This document shows, piece by piece, positions 15,680-24,044 of a stretch of DNA of 61,261 nt. The stretch's first letter is position 1, and each line of letters opens with the position of its first letter. A program made the translations under genes and the position numbers. The DNA is from Clostridia bacterium (lineage in GTDB: Bacteria > Bacillota > Clostridia > Oscillospirales > CAG-272): contig JAFTBN010000049.1 of the NCBI GenBank assembly GCA_017455185.1, positions 1-61,261 on the forward strand. The letters run 5' to 3'. Below the pieces are notes generated by a model that did no database searches, was not told where the DNA came from, and saw only the letters and a list, made by a program, of their open reading frames with translations.

Positions 15680-18499
15680 TTAATTCTGAACTTTTTGCTC
15701 CGTTTCACCCGGGTTTTCCAGGCCGAAGAACGCAATCAGTTCCGCTTTCCTTCCTTCATCCATGTCGGAGTTGCCGATGGCGGTTTTCAAAGAGTCCTTA
15801 TCCTGTTCAAGCATCAGGTCCGAAATGTTCATCGGGTCGTGCCTGAGTTCCCCGTCATCCGATCCTTTTACCGATTCGGAAATCGTGCTGGAAACCACTT
15901 CGGAATTCGTAAGACTCTCCAGGAACTCTTCCGCGCTCTTCCCGGTTGAGCCGCCTTCGTCAAACAGGATTCCGTCCGTATCCGACGAGGACATGACCAT
16001 GGTCAGAAGATCGCTGACCGCCCCGGCTTCCTCCGCAGCCTCCTCATCCGACTTCTCTTCCTTCATCTGTGCAAGATTCGTGATCAGATTCTGCATGACC
16101 TCAGAGGTACCTGCCAGTGAATCCTGCGGAACGCCCATGGATTCCAGGACCGTATCGTCCACGACACCGGACAGAATGGTAGCGGTGGTAGGCGTCAGAT
16201 TCTCCAGCATGGACCGGACTGCGTCCTCCTTATCCTCAGCGGCCGACAGGTCATTCACCGTCATAACCGCATGAATGACGTCGTACAGACTGACCAGCGT
16301 TTCCTCGTACGTGGCACCGGGGGTATTGGCGACACTGGTCGTCACCTTGTCCGCGAACGAAGCAGTCGCCAGCCGGTTCAGATCCAGCGTAGCCTTGAAT
16401 TCATCCGACTGCAAAAGGCCCTTGAGGAATTGGGGAACCCGGTTGTAGCCCGATGCGGCCAGGTTGTCAATCATCCGGCCGAACATCGTCAGCAACGGCC
16501 TGAGTTCCATATCCGAGCCGGACTCTTCCTCCATGGCGTTGATCTCATCCACCAGTTTTTTGCCTTCCACAATCAGAAAACGCGTGAAGGTCTTCTGCTG
16601 TTCAACTTCTTCCTGTCCGTGCTCAATCTGCTCGAGCGAAACCCATTCGGTCCGGAATTTCTCCTCCTGCCCGAGATTGAGCAGGCGGACCATCATTTCG
16701 GAATCGGCATCCTTGTCCATGATCTGCATCAGGCGCTCGGTCGTGCGGACAAGCTGGGCGCCGCCCAAATGGATTCCGGCTTCCAGAATCAGCCCGGCCG
16801 CCCTATCCCGATTCTGCTCGGAGAGAGTCCGGCTCATTCTTTCCATCCAGTCAGTTGCGAAACGATACGGATTTTCTTTTCCGGACTCAGTCAGATATTC
16901 AAATCCGCCGGCGTCAAGCGAGGTTGATTCCTCATTTTCCGAGGCAAATTCATAGAAGAATGCCTTCAGTTCCGGAACGGATATGCCGTTCTGCCCGCGG
17001 AATGCGAGCGTCAGAGAGGTTGCAAGCGTCAGCGCCTGAGCGTCGGTCACAATCAGACCGTAATCCGGGAACGACTTGCTGATTTCATCCGCCAGAGACA
17101 GAATCCTATCATCATAATTTCCGCTTAACACAGACCAGGTATCGCAAAGATGCGTCAGCAGTTCGTCGTAAATCTGGGCCGAATTTTCCGGAATGCCGAA
17201 CGCAGAGGAAAGAACGCGCAGCGCAATCCGTTCAAACTCACCAATCAGGGATGTCAGGCGGGCGTTGGCCTCCAGAACGTCGAAAATCTGGTCGAGCAGC
17301 CCCTCGGCTCCCATATTGGAAAGGATATTTGTTATATTTTTAGTATCTTCAAATATATGATGGTCAACCAGGATGATGATCACGTCCACTGCCGAGGACA
17401 GGTCTTCGATGATGGTTTCGGTCGTCGTCGCCGCCATGATCCGGATCAGCGAATCAATGGAAGGCTGCATCACCGAGGAGGTCACGTCGGGCGATGCAAT
17501 GCCCATGTATTCCTCTCCCTGGCTCCACCTCGTGCAGGATTCCGCCACGACGGACCCGACCAGCGAAGGCAGAATGGCGCTCTTTCCGATGGTCGTGATG
17601 ACATCCCGGAGCGGATCGAGCTGCCCCGGCTTGATGTTCGTGGTATCCAGTTCGGACACAAACGCAAAGCTGGACGCCAGGGCGCCGAGTGCCTTGGACT
17701 CATCCATCAGACGGATGGTTTTCCCCTCGTATTCGGCTTCGGAGGTCCAGTTGAAGATCAGGCCTCCGCCCATATAATACAGCGCCTTGTTTGAAGTGTT
17801 GCCCAGAATCTGCGAGATTCCCCTTACCAATTTGGAAGCGACGTCCCCTGATTCCAAAGACTGCACCGTATCCAGCAGGCCCGCAAGCTGCTCGTTTTCG
17901 ACCCGTAACAGGTCCATCTGCGTCCCCGTCTCGGCTTCCCGGCTTTGTTCCTGCTTCTGCACCGCCTCAGTCAGCACATAGGCCCCGTCCATGACATACG
18001 AACCGGACAGGCCGTACCCGGCGAAAACGGAAAAGATGGAAATGACCAGCAGAAAACCGCACAGTCCCCCGATGATTCCGGCAAGCCAGGTAAGTTTGTT
18101 CTCTTTCTCCATTTTGGAGGCGATGTCTTCGGTCAGGGTGCGGATCATGGAGCCCAGGCAATGGAAAATGATCGAGCAGACGGCAAACAGATTCAGAAAA
18201 ACCAGCGGTCCGAGAATCATTTTCAAAAGGGCCGGAACGGCGTCTGTCGAGGCCGGGACCGCGCTCTTCATCTGCTCGTATGCTTCGGGCAGAAACGTCC
18301 GGAAAGCCTGCACCAGCATGCCGCCGAACACGTTCATGATCACCTTGGTCGCGATAATCGACACGGTCAGCGCTCCGAGAAGCATCAGAAGCGAGCCCAG
18401 AGTATGCCCCAGTCCTTTGCGCAAACCGCGAATCAGGTGCACGAGTATTATGATGACTGCAAACACAAGTATGATTAAACTTGCTACCAGGTTGCCCAT
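15680..18499 (-). CDS. Large CvpA-like membrane protein of unknown function
   Basis: A 939-residue protein. The N-terminus has four hydrophobic segments (about 5-27, 34-58, 93-116 and 138-165) with RGLRKGLGHTLGSL between the first two, a pattern like CvpA-family proteins. The following 770 residues are mainly helical, acidic and without a domain I recognise; they contain many Glu-rich and Asp-rich linkers. CvpA proteins are normally 160-200 residues, so this would be a strongly extended form. It overlaps the upstream gene by one base and ends a three-gene operon with an anchored extracellular protein and a PrsA-like foldase, suggesting an envelope role. Confidence 0.65.
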   Translation of the reverse strand: MGNLVASLIILVFAVIIILVHLIRGLRKGLGHTLGSLLMLLGALTVSIIATKVIMNVFGGMLVQAFRTFLPEAYEQMKSAVPASTDAVPALLKMILGPLVFLNLFAVCSIIFHCLGSMIRTLTEDIASKMEKENKLTWLAGIIGGLCGFLLVISIFSVFAGYGLSGSYVMDGAYVLTEAVQKQEQSREAETGTQMDLLRVENEQLAGLLDTVQSLESGDVASKLVRGISQILGNTSNKALYYMGGGLIFNWTSEAEYEGKTIRLMDESKALGALASSFAFVSELDTTNIKPGQLDPLRDVITTIGKSAILPSLVGSVVAESCTRWSQGEEYMGIASPDVTSSVMQPSIDSLIRIMAATTTETIIEDLSSAVDVIIILVDHHIFEDTKNITNILSNMGAEGLLDQIFDVLEANARLTSLIGEFERIALRVLSSAFGIPENSAQIYDELLTHLCDTWSVLSGNYDDRILSLADEISKSFPDYGLIVTDAQALTLATSLTLAFRGQNGISVPELKAFFYEFASENEESTSLDAGGFEYLTESGKENPYRFATDWMERMSRTLSEQNRDRAAGLILEAGIHLGGAQLVRTTERLMQIMDKDADSEMMVRLLNLGQEEKFRTEWVSLEQIEHGQEEVEQQKTFTRFLIVEGKKLVDEINAMEEESGSDMELRPLLTMFGRMIDNLAASGYNRVPQFLKGLLQSDEFKATLDLNRLATASFADKVTTSVANTPGATYEETLVSLYDVIHAVMTVNDLSAAEDKEDAVRSMLENLTPTTATILSGVVDDTVLESMGVPQDSLAGTSEVMQNLITNLAQMKEEKSDEEAAEEAGAVSDLLTMVMSSSDTDGILFDEGGSTGKSAEEFLESLTNSEVVSSTISESVKGSDDGELRHDPMNISDLMLEQDKDSLKTAIGNSDMDEGRKAELIAFFGLENPGETEQKVQN

Positions 18500-19428
18500 C
18501 AGTCGCCTCCTTCAATCGTTTCGGCTGTTCTCTGCCGGTTGGCAAATTCCAGCGTATCCAGAAAGTCCCATTCGTCCGTCATGGTCCTGTCAAGCAGAAT
18601 GCGGGAGTTGTTCCATATAATATAAGGAAAACAATCTGCGAAACAGTTTTCGAACGTATCTCCGCCTTCCTCAGCCTTTTCCCCGGCAAAAGCCGAAAAA
18701 TCGACCGCGACAAACGAAACAGGGACATTCGGCCAGTCCATGTCCTCAGCCGACCTTACCCCGTCGCACGGAAGTCCGAGTCCGACGCAAACGCCGGGAT
18801 TCATCTGGCTGACAGAGGACAGATATTCTGACGTCGCTTCCAGGCTATCCGCATCCACGGGCAAGCCCAGAAGGATGATTTCATCCGGGCCGTACCGTGC
18901 AATTTCGAACAGAAGCGCCTTTTCATATTCCGCTCTCGCCCTTTGCGCCACCGCGCCGGACAGGCCAAAGGCGGTTGAGCGGAACAAAACGCTCACGTAC
19001 ACATCCCTTTCGGTCCAGGACCGCATGGCGTCCGCAAAGGAAATGTCCCCATTTGTCCCAAGTCCCAGCGCAGTATCGGTTTCAAACGCATAATTGGGAT
19101 TTCCCTGCCCGTCAAAGATTTCCACCGAAAGGGCGGTTGCATCCGCCGGGTTCAGGTCCTTATCATATGCGACAGCTCCGATCATCCTAACCGGGCCGAT
19201 ATAAGGGCTGGTTTCCTTTTCCGTCTGTACGGTCTCCGGAGAATCCGGAGGGTCAAGCTTTTTGGCTTTTTCTCCCAGTGCCAGCCCCAGTACGACCGCA
19301 AGAATCACGGCAAACAGAACCGAACCCGCAACGGCAAGGATTGCGGCTTTGCGGGACACCGTCCTTTTGTCCTTCTTTGCGTCCTGCCAGACGGGATACG
19401 CCTTCGGCTTATCTCCTTTTTGCCTCAT
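18499..19428 (-). CDS. Membrane-anchored extracellular protein, function unknown
   Basis: A 309-residue protein with a basic cytoplasmic N-terminus, one transmembrane segment at about residues 29-52 and an extracellular part. The latter contains alternating beta and alpha elements (IGAVAYDKDL, VYVSVLFRS, IILLGLPVDA, VCVGLGLPC, VSFVAVDFS), which suggests a TIM-barrel-like fold similar to glycoside hydrolase relatives, but no catalytic motif is evident. It overlaps its neighbours by 4 bases and 1 base, so all three genes are translationally coupled. Confidence 0.6.
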   Translation of the reverse strand: MRQKGDKPKAYPVWQDAKKDKRTVSRKAAILAVAGSVLFAVILAVVLGLALGEKAKKLDPPDSPETVQTEKETSPYIGPVRMIGAVAYDKDLNPADATALSVEIFDGQGNPNYAFETDTALGLGTNGDISFADAMRSWTERDVYVSVLFRSTAFGLSGAVAQRARAEYEKALLFEIARYGPDEIILLGLPVDADSLEATSEYLSSVSQMNPGVCVGLGLPCDGVRSAEDMDWPNVPVSFVAVDFSAFAGEKAEEGGDTFENCFADCFPYIIWNNSRILLDRTMTDEWDFLDTLEFANRQRTAETIEGGD

Positions 19429-20453
19429 GACCCGGTCTGCTCCGACTCTTCCATCAGTAAATGAAGTTTTTTGCCTTCCCCATTCAGTTCAATCTTCAGC
19501 CCGGTCTGCTTTTCCCGGATGATTTCCTGCATTTTCTGGTACTGATACTGAGCCAGAAGGTCACTCAGGTTGGTCTCCACGTACGAACGGGTCATTTCCT
19601 GCCGCACGATGACGTAAAAACCGTCTTCCCCTTCCACCACTTCGCTGACCTTTCCCACTTCAAGTGAAAAAGCGGCCTGCTCGTACGCAAGATCCATCTC
19701 GCCGTAGGTAAAACAGTAGGGGGTATTTTCAAACACATCCTCGTTGTAGGCCGAGGCAATCATCTGGGTGATGGTTTTCTCCCCGGACAGAAGCAGTTCC
19801 CTGGCCTTTTCGGCTCTTTTCCGGTTGTCCTCCGGGTCCTCGCCTTGGTCGTTCCGGACAAACACATGATAGGTCAGGACAAAATTGCCCTCCATTGCAT
19901 AATCCGCAAAGGAATCCCGGTCTGCCTGGGTAAGCCCCGAATGCGGGATGATGTCCAGTGCGTTGGCGTAGGTGTCAATCAGGGCGGATTCCAGCACGTC
20001 GCAGCCCAGGATGTACCGATAGTACCGGTCGGTCATGCCGTGTTCCTTCAAAAACTCCTTATAAGACGTTCCGGACATTTCCAAGGACTGCTTGGCACTG
20101 GTCAGTTTCACGTTGACCTGATCCTTGACGTCTTCGTCGTCGAGATGAAGACCCACGTCCTGTGCCAGCAATATAACAGAAAAATTATATGTTAAATTCT
20201 CGAGAACCAAGTCCCGGAGCATCCGGTCGTATTGAGTCGGAGCCTCATCGGTTCCCCAGATGTCCTCCCCATAGGCGTCCTCCAGTCCCTGACGGTACAT
20301 GGAGACCACAAAGGAATACTCGTCCTCGTACAGATTCAATCCCTGACAGGTTCCCACCACTTTGGCTTTGCCGCAGGAGGCAAGACTGACCAGCAGCATC
20401 ATCGCCGCGAGAAACACGGCCGCCGCCCGTTTGAATCGAATGGCATGTTTCAC
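19425..20453 (-). CDS. PrsA/SurA-like foldase lipoprotein
   Basis: A 342-residue lipoprotein. The signal peptide ends in the lipobox LASC (Cys27). Residues 30-165 resemble the helical SurA/PrsA N-terminal region, and about 190-290 resemble a parvulin peptidyl-prolyl isomerase domain (LTYHVFVRNDQG at its start, FCFTYGEM-like and GFYVIVRQEM segments). Parvulin catalytic residues are not clearly complete, so it may act only as a chaperone. First gene of the three-gene envelope operon. Confidence 0.72.
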   Translation of the reverse strand: MKHAIRFKRAAAVFLAAMMLLVSLASCGKAKVVGTCQGLNLYEDEYSFVVSMYRQGLEDAYGEDIWGTDEAPTQYDRMLRDLVLENLTYNFSVILLAQDVGLHLDDEDVKDQVNVKLTSAKQSLEMSGTSYKEFLKEHGMTDRYYRYILGCDVLESALIDTYANALDIIPHSGLTQADRDSFADYAMEGNFVLTYHVFVRNDQGEDPEDNRKRAEKARELLLSGEKTITQMIASAYNEDVFENTPYCFTYGEMDLAYEQAAFSLEVGKVSEVVEGEDGFYVIVRQEMTRSYVETNLSDLLAQYQYQKMQEIIREKQTGLKIELNGEGKKLHLLMEESEQTGS

Positions 20454-20500
20454 TGTATTACTTCCTTTTCAACGCGCCTTTGCGTATAATCATTCATTTT

Positions 20501-20530
20501 ATTTTAGCATGTAAAGAGTGCAAAAGTCAA
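20501..20530 (-). promoter_or_regulatory. Promoter of the foldase operon
   Basis: On the minus strand, -35 TTGACT (20525-20530), an 18-base spacer and -10 TAAAAT (20501-20506). It is divergent from the hprK promoter 100 bases away. Confidence 0.65.
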
Positions 20531-20630
20531 GATATCCACGGTCTTTTTTTGTCAGTTTGCCATAAGCCTTTGGCACTTTCTGTCTGTTTTTTCTCCCGAT
20601 CGTTCCCCCTCAGCTTTTTGGGCAAAGTTC

Positions 20631-20659
20631 TTGTAATGTTTCAAAAAGTGATGTATAAT
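20631..20659 (+). promoter_or_regulatory. Promoter of hprK
   Basis: On the plus strand, -35 TTGTAA (20631-20636), a 17-base spacer and -10 TATAAT (20654-20659), followed by AGGAAGG before the ATG at 20696. Confidence 0.75.
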
Positions 20660-20695
20660 TGCACCATGACCGAACTTTACAGGAAGGAACACAAA

Positions 20696-21628
20696 ATGGC
20701 CGATTTATATACCGTTCCGCTTTCTACCATCGTCGAGCAGTTCAACTTTGAGAAACTGTATCTGCCCGACAATTACGAAACCATTCTGATCAGCACGCCG
20801 GAAGTCAGCCGTCCGGGTCTGGCCCTGGCCGGATTCTACGAGCTGTTTGAAAAGACCCGGATCCAGATGATCGGAAACGCGGAATGCCGCTATCTGAACA
20901 GCCTTTCCAAGAACGCGCGGCGGACGACCCTGAAAAATCTGGCGGGCGCGCATCCCGTCGCCATCGTCCTGACGGCCGGAAACGCGTCCTATCCCGAACT
21001 GGACCGCTACACCAAGGAGGAGAACGTTCCTCTGCTCAGAACCCAGGAAAAGACCAGCGCCATCATGGCGTCCCTTGTCACCGCCCTGAACAACTATCTG
21101 GCTCCCCGCATCACCCGCCACGGCGTCCTGGTGGACGTATACGGCGAAGGTCTGCTGCTCCTCGGGGACAGCGGAGTCGGAAAAAGCGAAACCGCCATTG
21201 AACTGGTCAAGCGCGGACATCGCCTGATTGCGGACGACGCAGTGGAAATCAAGCGTATTTCGTCCGGGGAACTGGTCGGAACGGCACCCGAAATCATCCG
21301 CCATTACATTGAACTCCGGGGCATCGGCATCGTGGACGTCCGCCGCCTGTTCGGCATGGGCGCCGTCATGGACGAGGGCCTGATCGATCTGGTCATTCAG
21401 CTCGAACCCTGGGTCGACGGCAAGATGTACGACCGTCTCGGTCTGGACGACCACAAGATCAACATCCTGGGAGTCAACATTCCCACCATCACCATTCCGG
21501 TCAAGCCCGGCCGGAACCTGGCCATCATTCTGGAAATTGCCGCCATGAACAACCGGCAAAAGAAAATGGGCTACAACACAGCCGAGGAATTCAACAAGCG
21601 GCTGATGCAGCAAATGGAAATCGAGTAA
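20696..21628 (+). CDS. hprK: HPr kinase/phosphorylase
   Basis: Bifunctional kinase/phosphorylase acting on Ser46 of HPr, the main sensor of carbon catabolite control in Bacillota. It has 310 residues, the normal length. The P-loop GDSGVGKSETA lies near residues 155-165, the HprK signature ELRGIGIVDVRRLFG near 205-220, and the C-terminal segment NPTITIPVKPGRN-like region before the last helix. The ATG at 20696 has AGGAAGG upstream. Neighbours usually seen with hprK (lgt) lie elsewhere in this window; here the next gene is an acyl-CoA ligase 21 bases away. Confidence 0.96.
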   Translation: MADLYTVPLSTIVEQFNFEKLYLPDNYETILISTPEVSRPGLALAGFYELFEKTRIQMIGNAECRYLNSLSKNARRTTLKNLAGAHPVAIVLTAGNASYPELDRYTKEENVPLLRTQEKTSAIMASLVTALNNYLAPRITRHGVLVDVYGEGLLLLGDSGVGKSETAIELVKRGHRLIADDAVEIKRISSGELVGTAPEIIRHYIELRGIGIVDVRRLFGMGAVMDEGLIDLVIQLEPWVDGKMYDRLGLDDHKINILGVNIPTITIPVKPGRNLAIILEIAAMNNRQKKMGYNTAEEFNKRLMQQMEIE

Positions 21629-21649
21629 TCTTCAATTCGGGAGCAAATT

Positions 21650-23284
21650 ATGCCAATAACAGAATTTTTGGAAAATAACGCGCGGTACTATCCCAACGAG
21701 ACCGCGCTTGTGGAAATCAATCCGGACCGCCAGCCGAACAAACAGACCACCTGGCGCGAATACAACCTGATCGAATCCGGATCCTCCGCCAAGTTCCGCC
21801 GGGAAATCACCTGGCGCCACTTCAATGAAATGTCCAACCGCGTGGCCAATCTTCTGCTGACGCGCGGCATCCAGAAAGGAGACAAGGTCGGCATTCTGCT
21901 GATGAACTGTCTGGAATGGCTTCCGATTTATTTCGGCATCCTGAAGACCGGAGCGCTGGCCGTTCCGATGAACTACCGTTTCTCCTCGGATGAAATCGAA
22001 TACTGCGCCGACCTTTCGGACCTGACCTTCCTGGTCTTCGGTCCCGAATTCACGACCCGCATCGAATCCGTGAAAAAGAACATGGTCAAGATTCACACCT
22101 ATTTCTTCGTCGGTCAGGAATTGCCGGACTTTGCCGAGGACCTGGTCAAACTCCTCAATTACTGCTCCATCGTGTCCCCTCCGATCCGCGTAACCGACGA
22201 GGACAACGCGGCCATCTACTTCTCCTCGGGCACGACCGGATTCCCCAAGGCCATCCTGCATTCGCACGCGGCCCTGGTGGGTTCCTGCATCACCGAGCAG
22301 AAGCACCATCACCAGACCCACGAAGACGTCTTCCTGTGCATCCCGCCCCTGTATCATACCGGCGCCAAGATGCACTGGTTCGGTTCCCTTCTCTCGGGCA
22401 GCCGCGCGGTTCTTTTGCGCGGAGTCAAGCCGGAATGGATCCTGCAGACCGTCTCGGATGAGAAGTGCACCATCGTATGGCTGCTGGTGCCGTGGGTCCA
22501 GGACATCCTGGACGCCATCGAGCGCAAAGAAGTGGACCTGAGTTCCTATGAGCTTTCCCAATGGCGTCTGATGCACATCGGGGCGCAGCCGGTTCCCCCC
22601 TCCCTGATCCGCCGCTGGAAATCCGTTTTCCCGCACCACGATTACGACACCAACTACGGCCTTTCCGAGTCCATCGGGCCGGGCTGCGTACACCTGGGCA
22701 TTGAAAACATCCGCAAGGTAGGCGCCATCGGCATTCCCGGTTACGGCTGGGAAGCCAAAATCGTCGACCCGGATTTCGTGGAAGTCAAGCAGGGCGAAGT
22801 CGGCGAGCTGGCCGTCAAGGGTCCGGGCGTCATGAAATGCTATTACAAGAACTCGGACGCGACCGATGAGGTCCTCCGGGGCGAATGGCTCCTGACGGGC
22901 GACATGGCCAAGCAGGACGAGGACGGTTTCATCTATCTGGTGGACCGCAAGAAGGACGTCATCATCACGGGAGGCGAAAACCTCTATCCCGTACAGATTG
23001 AGGACTTCCTGCGCGCTCATCCCAAGATCAAAGACGTAGCCGTCATCGGCCTTCCGGACCAGAGACTGGGCGAGATTGCCGCCGCAATCATCGAAATCAA
23101 AAAAGGCTGCACCTGCACCGAAGAAGAAATCAACGCCTTCGTTCAGGGTCTGCCCCGTTACAAGCGGCCCCGCAAAATCATCTTTGCCAAAGTGCCGCGG
23201 AACGCAACCGGAAAAATCGAAAAGCCCTTGCTGCGCAAGACCTATTGCAGCGAGCGGCTGGTCGAATCCGAAACCACAAGCTGA
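21650..23284 (+). CDS. AMP-dependent acyl-CoA synthetase/ligase
   Basis: Class I adenylate-forming enzyme, 544 residues. The A3 motif YFSSGTTGFPKA binds ATP phosphates, NYGLSE is the A5 region, LLTGDMAKQDEDGF the A7 motif, DRKKDVIITGGENLYP the A8 hinge and NATGKIEK the A10 lysine motif. It should convert a carboxylic acid to its CoA thioester through an acyl-adenylate; the substrate cannot be read from the sequence. It follows hprK with GGGAG as ribosome binding site and is probably cotranscribed with it. Confidence 0.92.
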   Translation: MPITEFLENNARYYPNETALVEINPDRQPNKQTTWREYNLIESGSSAKFRREITWRHFNEMSNRVANLLLTRGIQKGDKVGILLMNCLEWLPIYFGILKTGALAVPMNYRFSSDEIEYCADLSDLTFLVFGPEFTTRIESVKKNMVKIHTYFFVGQELPDFAEDLVKLLNYCSIVSPPIRVTDEDNAAIYFSSGTTGFPKAILHSHAALVGSCITEQKHHHQTHEDVFLCIPPLYHTGAKMHWFGSLLSGSRAVLLRGVKPEWILQTVSDEKCTIVWLLVPWVQDILDAIERKEVDLSSYELSQWRLMHIGAQPVPPSLIRRWKSVFPHHDYDTNYGLSESIGPGCVHLGIENIRKVGAIGIPGYGWEAKIVDPDFVEVKQGEVGELAVKGPGVMKCYYKNSDATDEVLRGEWLLTGDMAKQDEDGFIYLVDRKKDVIITGGENLYPVQIEDFLRAHPKIKDVAVIGLPDQRLGEIAAAIIEIKKGCTCTEEEINAFVQGLPRYKRPRKIIFAKVPRNATGKIEKPLLRKTYCSERLVESETTS

Positions 23285-23314
23285 AAAAAACAGGGGCCTT
23301 GCCCCTGTTTTTTT
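23284..23314. terminator. Bidirectional terminator
   Basis: The arms AAAAAAACAGGGG and CCCCTGTTTTTTT surround a short CCTTG-type loop. It ends the plus-strand hprK-ligase unit and, from the other side, the minus-strand gene stopping at 23350. Confidence 0.93.
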
Positions 23315-23349
23315 CTTCTCCTCTTCTCCTGCCTCCGTTTTGGGGAGGA

Positions 23350-23676
23350 TCAAAGTGGTTTCAATTCCCCGTTCATCAAAGCCTTGTAAGCCGCATCCGC
23401 TCCACCCTCAAAGGTGTACAGGCTCAAGCCGCTGCGCTTGAGCACCGCCATGGCTTTCGGGCTGTAGTTTCGGCAGACCAGAACGTCGGTCATGGATTCC
23501 TTGAAGCGGCGGATCTGCGCCTCGGTATCTTTGGAATACACCGAGAGGAATTGCCTTTTCTTCAGTTTCCCGTCCTCCATGCAATACAGCCAGAAGGCAT
23601 CCGCCTTTTCAAAATACGGAATCTGTTCGCTCCCGTCAAACGCAACCGCGACGAAGAGAAACTTCTTGTGTTCCAT
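23350..23676 (-). CDS. NifX/NifB-like small protein (dinitrogenase cofactor family fold)
   Basis: A 108-residue protein resembling the small alpha/beta fold of the NifX/NifB C-terminal family: VAVAFDGSEQIPYFEKADAF is like the VAVAS-DG-VDEHFGRA start of that family, and DVLVCRNYSPKAMAVLKRSGLSLYTFEGG resembles its end. No nitrogenase genes are nearby, so a role in nitrogen fixation is not implied; such domains are common in anaerobes and may bind metal clusters. Its ATG follows the stop of the upstream gene with no gap. Confidence 0.65.
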   Translation of the reverse strand: MEHKKFLFVAVAFDGSEQIPYFEKADAFWLYCMEDGKLKKRQFLSVYSKDTEAQIRRFKESMTDVLVCRNYSPKAMAVLKRSGLSLYTFEGGADAAYKALMNGELKPL

Positions 23677-23982
23677 TTACGCTTCCGCCTTCTTCAACTG
23701 AAGATTGAGCCAGGTCTCTCCCAGGTCGAACGCCTCATACAGGCTTCCCTTGACTCCCTGCTGCAGAATGTTGCTCTGGTTGTGGGAATCCACCACCTGA
23801 ATCAGGACCTTGTCCGGCACTTTCTGCCCGCCCTCATCGCGGTATTTCATGATTTCCAGAATCAGCACGCAGCTGTCATTCTGCAAATCCCCGTAGCAAA
23901 TGGTATCTTCCTCCCGCACCAGCGGTTTGCCCTTGTACATCATATAGGTGTTCTGGTCGAGAATTTTCTTTTCTTCGCTCAT
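23677..23982 (-). CDS. Small conserved-looking protein of unknown function, paired with the NifX-like gene
   Basis: A 101-residue soluble protein with no signal or membrane segment. It begins with an acidic helix, contains KPLVREEDTICYGDL and a beta-rich middle (SCVLILEIMKY, KVLIQVVD). I do not recognise a family. The direct abutment with the NifX-like gene and a shared consensus promoter suggest the two proteins work together. Confidence 0.65.
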   Translation of the reverse strand: MSEEKKILDQNTYMMYKGKPLVREEDTICYGDLQNDSCVLILEIMKYRDEGGQKVPDKVLIQVVDSHNQSNILQQGVKGSLYEAFDLGETWLNLQLKKAEA

Positions 23983-24015
23983 AGATAGGCCTCCATCGTT
24001 CTGTAATCAACCAAG

Positions 24016-24044
24016 ATTATAACATTCCCTCATTTTTTTGTCAA
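24016..24044 (-). promoter_or_regulatory. Full-consensus promoter of the NifX-like pair
   Basis: On the minus strand, -35 TTGACA (24039-24044), a 17-base spacer and -10 TATAAT (24016-24021), all at consensus. The -35 overlaps the last codons and stop of tmcAL. Confidence 0.9.
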
